Source of the DNA: Fervidicella metallireducens AeB
GTDB taxonomy: Bacteria; Bacillota; Clostridia; Clostridiales; Caloramatoraceae
Direction: 5' to 3'
Length of the DNA stretch: 64,000 bases
NCBI RefSeq assembly: GCF_000601455.1
Contig: NZ_AZQP01000005.1
Coordinates: 1-64,000 of the forward strand
In this document: positions 26,334-34,840 of the stretch, in pieces
Position numbering within the stretch: position 1 is the stretch's first letter
Layout of the letters: each line of letters starts with the position of its first letter
Program-made: the position numbers and the translations under genes
The notes under the pieces: generated by a model
Told to the model about the DNA's origin: nothing
The model's database searches: none
The model's input: only the letters and a program-made list of their open reading frames with translations

Positions 26334-27281
26334 TTGAGAATAAACAGTTTTTTTAAATTAGTTGAAATACAAACAAAATTAGCAAGTGTAATACCATTTT
26401 CACTTGGTGTTATTTATTCTGTTTACAGGTTTAAAAGTTTTAATTTAAATAACTTTATATTAATGTTTATTTCACTGATTACTTTCGACATGGCGACTAC
26501 TGCCATAAATAATTATTTCGATTATAAAAGAGCAGTGAAAAAGCATGGGTATAATTATGAATTACATAATGCCATTGTAAAATACAGTTTAAAGGAATCA
26601 GCTGTTATAATTACTATTTCTTTACTTTTATTGTGTGCTGTGACATTTGGATTTTTATTATACTTAAATACTAATATTTTAGTTTTAATACTTGGTGTTA
26701 TCTCATTTGCAGTAGGAATATTCTATACTTATGGTCCGCTACCTATTTCAAGAATGCCCCTTGGAGAAGTTTTTTCAGGAATTTTCATGGGCTTTGTAAT
26801 TGTGTTTCTTGCTGTTTACATTAATGCAGGTGAGGGGCTTATGAATTTAGAATATATCAATGGGATACTGACATTAAATATGAATTTGAAAGAAATAATA
26901 TATATTTTTTTATATTCAGTTCCAACTATTAACTGTATCGCCAATGTAATGCTTGCTAACAACATATGTGACATAGAAGATGACAAGGAGAATAAGAGAT
27001 ATACACTTCCAATTTATGTAGGTAAAGAAAACGCATTGAAAATTTTTAAAGCTTTATATTATTTAATTTATATAGATTTAGTTATATTAATTTTACTAAG
27101 GGTTGTCCCAGTTGTTTCTATTATTACACTATTGACAATTATTTTGGTAAAGGGGAATATAAAACAGTTTTTTAAAATACAAACCAAAAAGGATACCTTT
27201 GCACTATCTGTAAAAAACATGATAATTGTAAATGTCACCCAAATTATAGCAATTGGAAGTGCCATTGCATTTACCCTCTAG
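26334..27281 (+). CDS. dmkA: UbiA-family prenyltransferase (DmkA/MenA-like)
   Basis: A polytopic UbiA-fold enzyme of about 315 residues with the two prenyl-diphosphate motifs NNYFDYKRA and DIEDDKEN (followed by KRYTLPIYVG), as in MenA. It should attach a polyprenyl chain to DHNA to give demethylmenaquinone. The TTG start at 26334 has GGGGGG seven bases upstream. It follows the response regulator closely and ends at a terminator, so it closes the FLEET cluster. No other men gene is in the window, so the DHNA source is unknown. Confidence 0.88.
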   Translation: MRINSFFKLVEIQTKLASVIPFSLGVIYSVYRFKSFNLNNFILMFISLITFDMATTAINNYFDYKRAVKKHGYNYELHNAIVKYSLKESAVIITISLLLLCAVTFGFLLYLNTNILVLILGVISFAVGIFYTYGPLPISRMPLGEVFSGIFMGFVIVFLAVYINAGEGLMNLEYINGILTLNMNLKEIIYIFLYSVPTINCIANVMLANNICDIEDDKENKRYTLPIYVGKENALKIFKALYYLIYIDLVILILLRVVPVVSIITLLTIILVKGNIKQFFKIQTKKDTFALSVKNMIIVNVTQIIAIGSAIAFTL

Positions 27282-27305
27282 AACTAAGATTCTGGAGGTT
27301 TTTTT
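27274..27305 (+). terminator. intrinsic terminator after dmkA
   Basis: CCTCTAGAA (27275-27283) pairs with TTCTGGAGG (27290-27298) and is followed by TTTTTTT. The stem starts within the end of the coding region. Confidence 0.8.
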
Positions 27306-27386
27306 ATGAAGAATTGAAAAATTGTATTATTATGGTATAAAATTATAATATGCTTGGGACTACAACTTAAATTAGGGGGTATTATT

Positions 27387-28759
27387 ATGGGGGATAGGGT
27401 TTCAAAAAATTTAGTGGAGGGAAGTATTACAAAGAACTTATTTTCAATGGCAGCTCCTACAATGTTTGGTTATTTAATTCAAATGCTGTATGATTTGGTT
27501 GATATGATGTGGATTGGGAATATATCAGCAAAGGCTGTTGCTGGGGTTACAATATTTTCAACAATGTTCTGGGTTGTTAATGTTTTAAATGAAATAATAG
27601 GAACAAGCTCCATTTCATTAATATCACAAAGTTATGGTAAGGGTGATGAAGAGAGAACAAGTCTCTGTATTGAACAAACCTTTACATTTAAAGCTCTTGT
27701 AGCTGTTATAGCAGGGGTTATATTTACAATTATCCTAAATCCTTTAATGGGATTCTTTACAAAAGATGCGGAGGTGGCAAAGGCTGCTTTAGATTATGGA
27801 TATATACGTATCTTCTTTTTACCTGTAATGTTTTCTACTTATACTGTTAATACAGCCTTCAGGTGTGTTGGTGATGCCAGTAAACCAATGGTGATTATGA
27901 TAATATCTTCTATATTAAACATAGTACTTGATCCGATTCTGATGTTTGATATAATACCTGGAACATCTATTCCGGGATTTGGACTAGGTGTTTTTGGGGC
28001 AGCACTTGCAACAGTATTTTCAATAACTGTTACTTTAATAGTTGGAGCAGGATTTATTTTATCTAATAAGACAAAAGTTAAAATTAATCCTAAAAGACTT
28101 TTTAGACTTAATCTAGAAATAGATAAGAAACTTATAACAATCGGATTACCAAGTGGTGTTGAAGTGCTTTTAAGAAATCTTGTTGGAATATTCACCTTGA
28201 AGTTTATAACATTTTATGGAACTGATGTAGTTGCTGCCAATGGAATTGGGAGTAGATTGTTTGGCTTTGCTTTATGCCCCTGCTTGGATTAAGTATGGCA
28301 AGCAGCACAATAGTTGGGCAATGTTTAGGCTGTGATAATATAAACAGAGCAAAAAAAACAGCATTTTACGCCTCCTTTTACGGAGTTGTAATTATGGCAA
28401 TAGCTTCAATTATAGCATTCATTGTACCAAACACAATTATGGCTATATTTGTAAAGGAAGCTTCAGTTATTGAAACAGGGGTTCCCATGATTAGAATTGT
28501 TAATATAAGCCTTATTTTTGCAGCAATCACAATGGGTTATGGAAGTGTGTTCTCAGGTTCCGGTTATAACAAGCCATATCTTATTTCAAGTGTTGTGGGA
28601 AGATGGGGAGTGCAGATTCCTTTAATGTATGTAATAGTTAACCTATTAAGGCTGCCTGTTATATGGATTTGGTTTACATTTGTCGCTGCTGATTTAGCAG
28701 AAATGCTGGTGATTTTATATTCATATAATAAGGGTAAATGGGAAGTAACCAGGGTATAA
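27387..28759 (+). CDS. MATE family efflux transporter (frameshifted)
   Basis: A 12-helix multidrug/toxin exporter of about 457 residues after restoring one missing base near 28274 (FGFAL, then MPLLGLSMASSTIVGQ). It begins MGDRVSKNLVEGSITKNLFSMAAPTM, a typical MATE start, and has PMVIMIISSILNIVLDPILM in the middle. ATG has TTAGGGGG upstream. It would use Na+ or H+ to export organic cations; the substrate is unknown. It appears to be its own transcription unit between two terminators. Confidence 0.88.
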
Positions 28760-28768
28760 TCAAAAATT

Positions 28769-28812
28769 AAAAACTCATATGAGTAAATTTTCTTACTCAT
28801 ATGAGTTTTTTT
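28769..28812. terminator. strong bidirectional terminator between MATE and ilvE
   Basis: AAACTCATATGAGTAA (28771-28786) pairs perfectly with TTACTCATATGAGTTT (28793-28808), flanked by A and T runs. Confidence 0.95.
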
Positions 28813-28814
28813 AA

Positions 28815-29840
28815 TTACTTAACTTCAACAATCCAACCCTCTGGAGCCTTAACATCTCCAAATTGTATTCCATAAAGTGTATCATAAAGCTTTTTAGTAA
28901 CAGGTCCAACTTCTTTTTCACTGTAGAAAACATGAAGTTTTCCTTTATATTCAATACCTCCGATAGGAGTTATAACAGCAGCAGTTCCACATGCTCCGGC
29001 TTCTTTAAATTCGTCGATGTTGTCAATGTAACAATCTCTTTCTTCAACTTCCATTCCAAGGTATTCCTTAGCAACGTGCATTAATGAATACTTAGTAATA
29101 CTTGGAAGTATTGAAGGTGATTTAGGTGTTACGAATTTATTATCCTTTGTAATTCCGAAGAAGTTAGCTGCTCCAACTTCTTCAATCTTAGTATGAGTTG
29201 CAGGGTCAAGGTAGATACAGTCTGCAAATCCTCTCTTTACAGCATGCTCATGAGGTAGTAAGCTTGCTGCATAGTTTCCTCCAACCTTTGCTGCTCCTGT
29301 TCCATGTGGAGCCGCTCTGTCCATATCAGCAATTGTAAAGTTAACAGGTGTCATACCACCTTTGAAATATGGTCCAACTGGACAGCAGAATACACAGAAA
29401 ATATATTCTGGAGCTGGCTTAACACCAAGGTTATCACCAACACCAATAACAAATGGTCTTAAATAGAGGGTAGCTCCAGTTCCATATGGAGGAACAAAGT
29501 GTTCATTAGCTTTAACTACTTGAATACATGCATCTATGAATTTTTCTACAGGCATTTCAGGCATCAACAGTCTTCTGCAGCTGCTATTTAGTCTTTTAGC
29601 ATTTTCGTCTGGTCTGAAAAGTTGTATCTTTCCATCCTTTGTACGGTAAGCCTTTAAACCTTCAAAACATTGTTGACCATAATGAAGGGCAGTAGAAGCC
29701 TCGCTTATTGTTAATGTATTATCCTCAACAAGCTTTCCATCATCCCATTTTCCATCTTTCCACATAGAGATATAGCGGTAATCAGTTTTTACATAACCAA
29801 ATCCAAGTTTACTCCAGTCAATATTTACAGTTTTATTCAT
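28815..29840 (-). CDS. ilvE: branched-chain amino acid aminotransferase
   Basis: A PLP-dependent class IV transaminase of about 341 residues, the size of the longer IlvE/BcaT type. The PLP lysine lies in [14 protein letters not shown]. Other landmarks are [16 protein letters not shown] near residue 55 and [15 protein letters not shown] near 285. It interconverts Leu/Ile/Val and their 2-oxoacids with glutamate. ATG at 29840 has AAAGGAGTGG upstream. Monocistronic, with a promoter that overlaps a near-perfect inverted repeat at 29931-29961. Confidence 0.95.
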   Translation of the reverse strand: MNKTVNIDWSKLGFGYVKTDYRYISMWKDGKWDDGKLVEDNTLTISEASTALHYGQQCFEGLKAYRTKDGKIQLFRPDENAKRLNSSCRRLLMPEMPVEKFIDACIQVVKANEHFVPPYGTGATLYLRPFVIGVGDNLGVKPAPEYIFCVFCCPVGPYFKGGMTPVNFTIADMDRAAPHGTGAAKVGGNYAASLLPHEHAVKRGFADCIYLDPATHTKIEEVGAANFFGITKDNKFVTPKSPSILPSITKYSLMHVAKEYLGMEVEERDCYIDNIDEFKEAGACGTAAVITPIGGIEYKGKLHVFYSEKEVGPVTKKLYDTLYGIQFGDVKAPEGWIVEVK

Positions 29841-29928
29841 TGTACCACTCCTTTGCGACAAGATTACAAATTTTTCGAAAATTACATTGAAACTTGAGCC
29901 TGCTTTTAGATATTGTAATTAATATGTA

Positions 29929-29957
29929 TTATTATTAAACAGTGATATACTGTTCAA
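29929..29957 (-). promoter_or_regulatory. promoter of ilvE
   Basis: Read on the minus strand: TTGAAC (29957-29952), 17 bases, TAATAA (29934-29929), about 90 bases before the start codon. Confidence 0.6.
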
Positions 29958-29961
29958 TAAT
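29931..29961. promoter_or_regulatory. inverted-repeat operator over the ilvE promoter
   Basis: ATTATTAAACAGT and ACTGTTCAATAAT form an inverted repeat (12 of 13 positions) around GATAT. It covers both -35 and -10, so a repressor bound here would block transcription. It does not resemble a CodY box. Confidence 0.6.
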
Positions 29962-30305
29962 ATTATATCATAAAAAACAAAAAAGTAAGCCATTATTGAA
30001 TAATTATTTGCAAAATATTTTGAAAGTGTGCAATATTTCCATTAAAAATTTTACAATTTAGGATTAATGTGTTTTAAAATCAATAAAATTCAAGAGCAGT
30101 AATTAGCCCCTTAATAATATTTTTTCTCCAATTTATAATAAAATTCGAAATTTTTTTGCCAAAACTAGAAAAGAAAATAAACATAGAAAATCTAAGATTG
30201 CAAATGTTAAAATATTCACAATTAAAACAATAAAATTAATTTTTATATTAACTTTTTATAATTAGGGGATATAATTTATATATAGAATGATAGGGGGGAA
30301 TGAAA

Positions 30306-30935
30306 ATGACCTGTGATATAAGGCTGATAAAAAAAGAAGAACACAAAACAAGTTTTTGGTCTGGGGGAACAACAACTCAGCTTTTAATTTACCCAAAAGA
30401 TGCTGAATATAGTGACAGAAATTTTAAATGGAGGATAAGTTCTGCTAAAGTAGATGTTGAGGAGTCTTTATTTACATTCTTACCTGGTATTAAAAGGATA
30501 TTAATGGTTTTAGATGGTAATTTGACATTAGCTCATGAAGGACATCACTGTGTAAATCTGAAAAAATTTCAACAGGACAGCTTTAATGGTGATTGGACAA
30601 CAAGAAGTTTTGGGAAAGTAACTGATTTTAACTTGATGATGACAGAGGAATGTGAGGGTAATCTTAAGGTTTTTTCTGTTGGAGATGAGTCCACAGAGAA
30701 AATTGTATTTCTTGAAAATCCTTTTAAAGATGAATTTCAGAGGTTTACTATAGCATTATATTGCAGCTTTGGAAGTTCAGAAGTTAGTATTCAAGGAGGA
30801 AAAGAATTTAATTTTAACGAAGGTGATCTGATAGAAATAACCGGGTGTAAAGGGGATGTTTCACCCTGTTTAAAATTTAATTCTGTTGGTAAAAACCAGT
30901 GTGATATAGTTAAGGTTGTTATTGGATATGAATAA
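30306..30935 (+). CDS. HutD/Ves family cupin protein
   Basis: A 209-residue HutD-family protein. The start RLIKKEEHKTSFWSGGTTTQL with WRISSAKVD and LFTFLPGIKRILMVLDG is the family pattern. HutD is linked to histidine use, and Ves to a cold-induced function. No hut genes are in the window, so its role here is unclear. ATG at 30306 has GGGGGGA seven bases upstream; ATG at 30300 is too close to it. Monocistronic and followed by a terminator. Confidence 0.85.
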   Translation: MTCDIRLIKKEEHKTSFWSGGTTTQLLIYPKDAEYSDRNFKWRISSAKVDVEESLFTFLPGIKRILMVLDGNLTLAHEGHHCVNLKKFQQDSFNGDWTTRSFGKVTDFNLMMTEECEGNLKVFSVGDESTEKIVFLENPFKDEFQRFTIALYCSFGSSEVSIQGGKEFNFNEGDLIEITGCKGDVSPCLKFNSVGKNQCDIVKVVIGYE

Positions 30936-30958
30936 ATAATTTATAGTATTAAAAGAAA

Positions 30959-30993
30959 AGGGGCTGAGGGAAAATACTCTCTCAGCCTCTTTA
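30959..30993. terminator. bidirectional terminator
   Basis: GGGGCTGAG (30960-30968) pairs with CTCAGCCTC (30981-30989), with A-rich and T-rich flanks, between the convergent hutD-family and Cys-rich genes. Confidence 0.75.
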
Positions 30994-31007
30994 AGCATTT
31001 TCAGTTA

Positions 31008-31133
31008 TTATCTACAACATCTTCTTTTATGGCAACACCTGTTGCAGTTACAGCAGTTTGTTCTACCACATGAATTACATCCTAAGAATGATCCATTAGA
31101 GAATAGAAGTAATAATAGTAATGCATCTATCAT
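31008..31133 (-). CDS. small Cys-rich membrane-anchored protein
   Basis: A 41-residue protein too small for most gene finders, supported by a strong site GGGAGGTG seven bases before ATG and by composition. A hydrophobic N-terminus (MIDALLLLLLFSNGSF) is followed by 23 residues with nine Cys (GCNSCGRTNCCNCNRCC, then HKRRCCR). The Cys block resembles the N-terminus of the DUF1259 protein at 48431. A spore-surface or metal-binding role is possible; I recognise no named family. Confidence 0.65.
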   Translation of the reverse strand: MIDALLLLLLFSNGSFLGCNSCGRTNCCNCNRCCHKRRCCR

Positions 31134-31202
31134 TATATTCACCTCCCTTGTAAATATAAGGGGATTTCTGATATATAATATAGATAATTGATGAAAAATG
31201 TT

Positions 31203-31240
31203 ACAAAAAAGGCTGAGCACTAAATAGTCAGTGCTCAGCT
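31203..31240 (-). terminator. intrinsic terminator after the bioY-DUF1284 operon
   Basis: On the minus strand, AGCTGAGCAC and GTGCTCAGCC pair across a 10-base loop and are followed by TTTTTT. Confidence 0.85.
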
Positions 31241-31643
31241 AGAGTATTTCATTAAATTTAAACAAACCATCTAAACAATAACCAAACTTATACCATTCGC
31301 ATTCTTTGCAAATACTTTCAAATTTTTCTAAAGTTAAATTTTCTTTAATGTAGCTTAAAATATCAGAGTAAATATATTCATGTTCTTTTTTAAGGCTAAG
31401 ATTAAGTAAAGTCTTTTCATCTAAATCAGCTACTTTGTTTTGAAATTTACATAATCCTTCACCAATGTTGCTGGGACAGTACTTACAGATAGAGTCTGTT
31501 TTGGTAATAAGCTTTATTCTGGTACTTGGATTGTTTTTTAAGAGATATACAATTTCATTCATGTTAGATACAAACTCTTCATTATAGCCCTTTCCACGAT
31601 ATCCCTGAATACAAAGTATATGGTGTGGTCTTAGAACTAGCAT
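31239..31643 (-). CDS. DUF1284 domain protein
   Basis: A 134-residue DUF1284 protein. The N-terminal LRPHHILCIQGYRGKGYN is diagnostic. Cysteines in DSICKYCPSNIGEGLCKF and ESICKECEWYKFGYCLDG could bind a metal or iron-sulfur centre. The function is not established. Its start overlaps the end of bioY by seven bases (ATGCTAG), so the two are translated together and probably share BirA control. Confidence 0.85.
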   Translation of the reverse strand: MLVLRPHHILCIQGYRGKGYNEEFVSNMNEIVYLLKNNPSTRIKLITKTDSICKYCPSNIGEGLCKFQNKVADLDEKTLLNLSLKKEHEYIYSDILSYIKENLTLEKFESICKECEWYKFGYCLDGLFKFNEIL

Positions 31644-32188
31644 GATAATAAATTTTCCTTTAGCAATTTTGACCTTATCTTTAAACCAAGTAAAGCAGCA
31701 GCAATAATTTTTAATAAATCAAGTGGAATAAATGGAATAACTGCTAAAGATAAGGCTTTTTCTATGCTTAGTTTCATTATAAAGGACAGCTGCAGCGTAC
31801 CAATTAAATAGCATACAAACAGGGATATAATCAAGGCAATAAAAGTATTCAAAAATGATTGTTTTCTTTCAACGAAGCTACCTATAATGAATGCCATTAC
31901 AGGAAAGCTAAGTATGAATCCACCGGTAGGACCTAATATTTTATCTAGTCCTCCCGAAAAACCAGCAAATACTGGTGTACCAACAACACCAAGCAATATG
32001 TAGATAACTTGCGACATAGTGCCAAGTTTCTTTCCCAAAATAACAGCTGAAATACAGACGGCAAAGACCTGTAAAGTGATAGGTACAGGACTAAATGGTA
32101 TAGGAATTGATATTTGAGCTAAAATACAGGTTAAGGCAGCAAAAACCCCAATTAAAGTAATTTCTTTAAGTGAAAATCTTGTTTCCAT
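31637..32188 (-). CDS. bioY: biotin ECF transporter S component BioY
   Basis: A 183-residue BioY protein with six hydrophobic segments, the typical LGKKLGTMSQVIYILLGVVGTPVFAGF region and a GPTGGFILSFPVMAFI signature. It binds biotin and imports it with the shared ECF AT module (not in the window). ATG has AGGAGG upstream. A BirA box 15 bases before the start codon shows biotin-responsive repression. First gene of a two-gene operon with DUF1284. Confidence 0.95.
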   Translation of the reverse strand: METRFSLKEITLIGVFAALTCILAQISIPIPFSPVPITLQVFAVCISAVILGKKLGTMSQVIYILLGVVGTPVFAGFSGGLDKILGPTGGFILSFPVMAFIIGSFVERKQSFLNTFIALIISLFVCYLIGTLQLSFIMKLSIEKALSLAVIPFIPLDLLKIIAAALLGLKIRSKLLKENLLSC

Positions 32189-32202
32189 AATTAAACCTCC
32201 TA

Positions 32203-32234
32203 TTGTTAACTTAAATAAAATAATAGGTTAACAA
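32203..32234 (-). promoter_or_regulatory. BirA operator upstream of bioY
   Basis: TTGTTAAC-N16-GTTAACAA, the Firmicutes biotin-repressor box. Confidence 0.9.
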
Positions 32235-32355
32235 TTAAAAGTATACAATTTGAAAAAATTAAAGTCAATAATTAAAAAAATAAAACCATTATTTTCTTAT
32301 TTTAGTTAATAGTGATATAATAAAAAAGTAATTAGTATTATTGGGGGACAGAAAT

Positions 32356-34254
32356 ATGTACTTTAACATTAAAAAGAAAAGAACGAAACTAGCCTTTCTT
32401 TCTGTTTTTCTTATTGTTTTGTGTGTTGGCTTGTTTTTGTTAAATAGCAGAGCAAACACTACATTTCAAAGTGAAAAATATGAGGGGCCTGCAAGGGATG
32501 AAATTGATGAGAGTTACAAATGGAAACTAGAAGATATATACCTTTCGGATAATCTTTGGGAAAATGATTTTCAAAAGTTGAAAGCTATGATTGAAGAAAT
32601 AAGGACATATGAGGGAAAGTTATCAACATCTTCTGCTAATTTTAAAAGAGCTATTCTTTTAAATGAAAAAATATTAAGACTAGGAGAAAAGCTGAATGTA
32701 TATGCGGGTATGCGTAAAAATGAGGATACACTTAATAAAAAGTATTTTGATATGGAGGACAGGATAGAAGGGCTTTTAACTGAAGCCTCAGAAGCAACAT
32801 CATTTCTAGAACCGGAAATTTTAAAAATTGATAAGAACACATTGATGAGGTATTCTTCGGAACCAGAACTTAGTGACTACAAAAATTATTTTAAATGGCT
32901 TCTAGAAAGAAAAAATAACATACCAACTAAAGCTGAAGAAAAAATTCTAGCATTGGCAGATGAGTTAGATGACATACCGGTTAATTTTTATGAATCCTTT
33001 CAGTACATGACAGAATTTGAAAACAATAATAAAGCAGAAAATACCAGTATATTTAGCAATGATAGAAAAAAGAGAAAGGAAGCCTTAATACAAGCATATA
33101 GCAAAGTTAAAACAGGAGAAAACATTTTAGCATCAGCTCTTGCAGCTGAGGTAAAGATGAATATATTTAATGCAAAGGCAAGGAATTTTAAAAATCCATT
33201 GGAAATGGCACTTGAAGCTGATGGAGTTACTGTAGAAGAATATAGAAATGTAATTAAAGCAACCAATGAAAACTTAGCACCTTTACATAGATGGATATCA
33301 CTAAGAAAAAAGTTACTGAAAATCGATGATAAGGTAAGGGTATATGATCTTTATATGCCTTTGATAGAGGAAAATGATGAATATATCGATTATAAAGATG
33401 CACAGGATATAGTGATTAATGCACTAAAGCCACTTGGTGAAGAATATATAAGGGATTTAAAATGGGCATTTGAACACAGGTGGATAGATGTTGCTCCAAC
33501 AAGAAATAAATATCAGGGTGATTATACCTGGGGAAGCTATGATACCCATCCATATATATTACTAAATTACTATGGTAATATGGATAGTGTATCAACAATA
33601 GCCCATGAATTAGGCCATGCTATAAACAGCTATTATACGAACAAAACTCAGCCATATATAAAATCACAGATAAGTACATACAACGCAGAAATAGCATCAA
33701 CAACAAATGAAGTTCTTTTATATGAATATCTTCTTAAAAATGCAAGGTCAAAGGAGGAAAAGAAAAGGGTACTTTACAATTACTTAAGGTTAATTGAAAA
33801 TACAATATACACCCAGATAATGTATGCTGAGTTTGAGGAAAAAATCCATGAAGCAGGTTTAACTAATAAAACCCTTGATGCAGAATTTTTGAAAAAAACC
33901 TGGGCTGAAGTTATGAAAAAATATTATGGCAAAGATTTTGAGATAGAAGATAAACTTGAGGTGGATAGACTTGGCTGGGCAGATGTTCAGCATTTTTATC
34001 AGAATTTTTATGTTTACAAATATGCTACAGGATTTTCAGCAGGTTCTGCATTTGCAGATAAAATTTTAAAGAACAATACAAAGGATAGGGAAAAATATAT
34101 TGAATTTTTAAGCAGTGGTTCATCAGATAGTCCCTTAAAGCTACTTGAAAAAGCTGGGGTAAACATGCATACAACTGAGCCATTGATAGAAGTGCTTAGA
34201 AAATTCGATAAGCTGGAGTTAGAGTTTGAAAAATTAATCCAGGGCGATAAATAA
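32356..34254 (+). CDS. exported oligoendopeptidase F (M3 family)
   Basis: An M3-family metallopeptidase of about 632 residues with the zinc site HELGH in TIAHELGHAINSYY (about residue 417). The PepF layout is complete, including the C-terminal WADVQHFYQNFYVYKYATG block. Unlike the usual cytoplasmic PepF it starts with a signal anchor (KRTKLAFLSVFLIVLCVGLFLLN), so the catalytic domain is probably outside the membrane. ATG at 32356 has GGGGGACAG upstream. The signal peptidase gene follows 11 bases later; the pair may handle peptides released at the membrane. Confidence 0.9.
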   Translation: MYFNIKKKRTKLAFLSVFLIVLCVGLFLLNSRANTTFQSEKYEGPARDEIDESYKWKLEDIYLSDNLWENDFQKLKAMIEEIRTYEGKLSTSSANFKRAILLNEKILRLGEKLNVYAGMRKNEDTLNKKYFDMEDRIEGLLTEASEATSFLEPEILKIDKNTLMRYSSEPELSDYKNYFKWLLERKNNIPTKAEEKILALADELDDIPVNFYESFQYMTEFENNNKAENTSIFSNDRKKRKEALIQAYSKVKTGENILASALAAEVKMNIFNAKARNFKNPLEMALEADGVTVEEYRNVIKATNENLAPLHRWISLRKKLLKIDDKVRVYDLYMPLIEENDEYIDYKDAQDIVINALKPLGEEYIRDLKWAFEHRWIDVAPTRNKYQGDYTWGSYDTHPYILLNYYGNMDSVSTIAHELGHAINSYYTNKTQPYIKSQISTYNAEIASTTNEVLLYEYLLKNARSKEEKKRVLYNYLRLIENTIYTQIMYAEFEEKIHEAGLTNKTLDAEFLKKTWAEVMKKYYGKDFEIEDKLEVDRLGWADVQHFYQNFYVYKYATGFSAGSAFADKILKNNTKDREKYIEFLSSGSSDSPLKLLEKAGVNMHTTEPLIEVLRKFDKLELEFEKLIQGDK

Positions 34255-34265
34255 AGGAGGATGAC

Positions 34266-34781
34266 ATGGGGACATTTAAGAAATTTTTCTATGATTGGAT
34301 AATTCCAATTCTGATTGCATTAGTTTTATATTTTGTTATAACAAATTATTTGTTTTTCAAAATCTATGTTCCAACGGAATCAATGAAACCGGCTATTATG
34401 CCAGGGGACAGAATAATAGCTACACGGATTCATGATTTCAGTAAACTTAAAAGAGGGGATATAATTGTTTTTAAATCAGATGAGCTCAATTTAAAACTAG
34501 TTAAAAGATTAATTGGGCTGCCAAAGGATAAGATAGTTATAAATAATAAAGGTGAGCTATTTGTAAATGGAGAAAAGTTAAATGAACCCTATGTAATTTA
34601 TAACGAGGGAAAGGAGGCATCCTTTGAAGTGCCTGAAAATCATTATCTTTTTTTAGGGGATAACAGGGCATCTTCAAATGATGCAAGATACTGGGAAAAC
34701 CCTTATATTCCGAAGGATAAAATTATGGGCAAAGCATCCTTTATAATATATCCATTTAACAGAGTAGGAAAGCTGAAATAA
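34266..34781 (+). CDS. lepB: type I signal peptidase
   Basis: A 171-residue Gram-positive SipS-like signal peptidase with one N-terminal transmembrane segment. Catalytic Ser lies in PTESMKPAI (about residue 38) and catalytic Lys in KLVKRLIGLPKD (about 79), and the C-terminal box FLGDNRASSNDARYW is complete. It cleaves secretory signal peptides outside the membrane. ATG has AAAGGAGGATGAC upstream. It is cotranscribed with the exported PepF and followed by a terminator region. Confidence 0.95.
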   Translation: MGTFKKFFYDWIIPILIALVLYFVITNYLFFKIYVPTESMKPAIMPGDRIIATRIHDFSKLKRGDIIVFKSDELNLKLVKRLIGLPKDKIVINNKGELFVNGEKLNEPYVIYNEGKEASFEVPENHYLFLGDNRASSNDARYWENPYIPKDKIMGKASFIIYPFNRVGKLK

Positions 34782-34794
34782 ATAAGAATCATTT

Positions 34795-34831
34795 AAAAAG
34801 GGCTGTGCACAAATAAATCAGTGCACAGCCC
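34795..34831 (-). terminator. terminator of the glucan-synthase-like gene
   Basis: GGGCTGTGCAC (34800-34810) pairs perfectly with GTGCACAGCCC (34821-34831). On the minus strand it is followed by TTTTTAAAT; it may also stop plus-strand transcription from lepB. Confidence 0.85.
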
Positions 34832-34840
34832 TCTCGATTT

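Larger units (their letters stand above)
29841..30305. other. divergent intergenic region between ilvE and the hutD-family gene
   Basis: Very AT-rich. The ilvE promoter and operator lie at 29929-29961. The remaining ~340 bases show no gene, terminator or recognised riboswitch; the hutD-family promoter must be within about 30200-30290. Confidence 0.6.
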
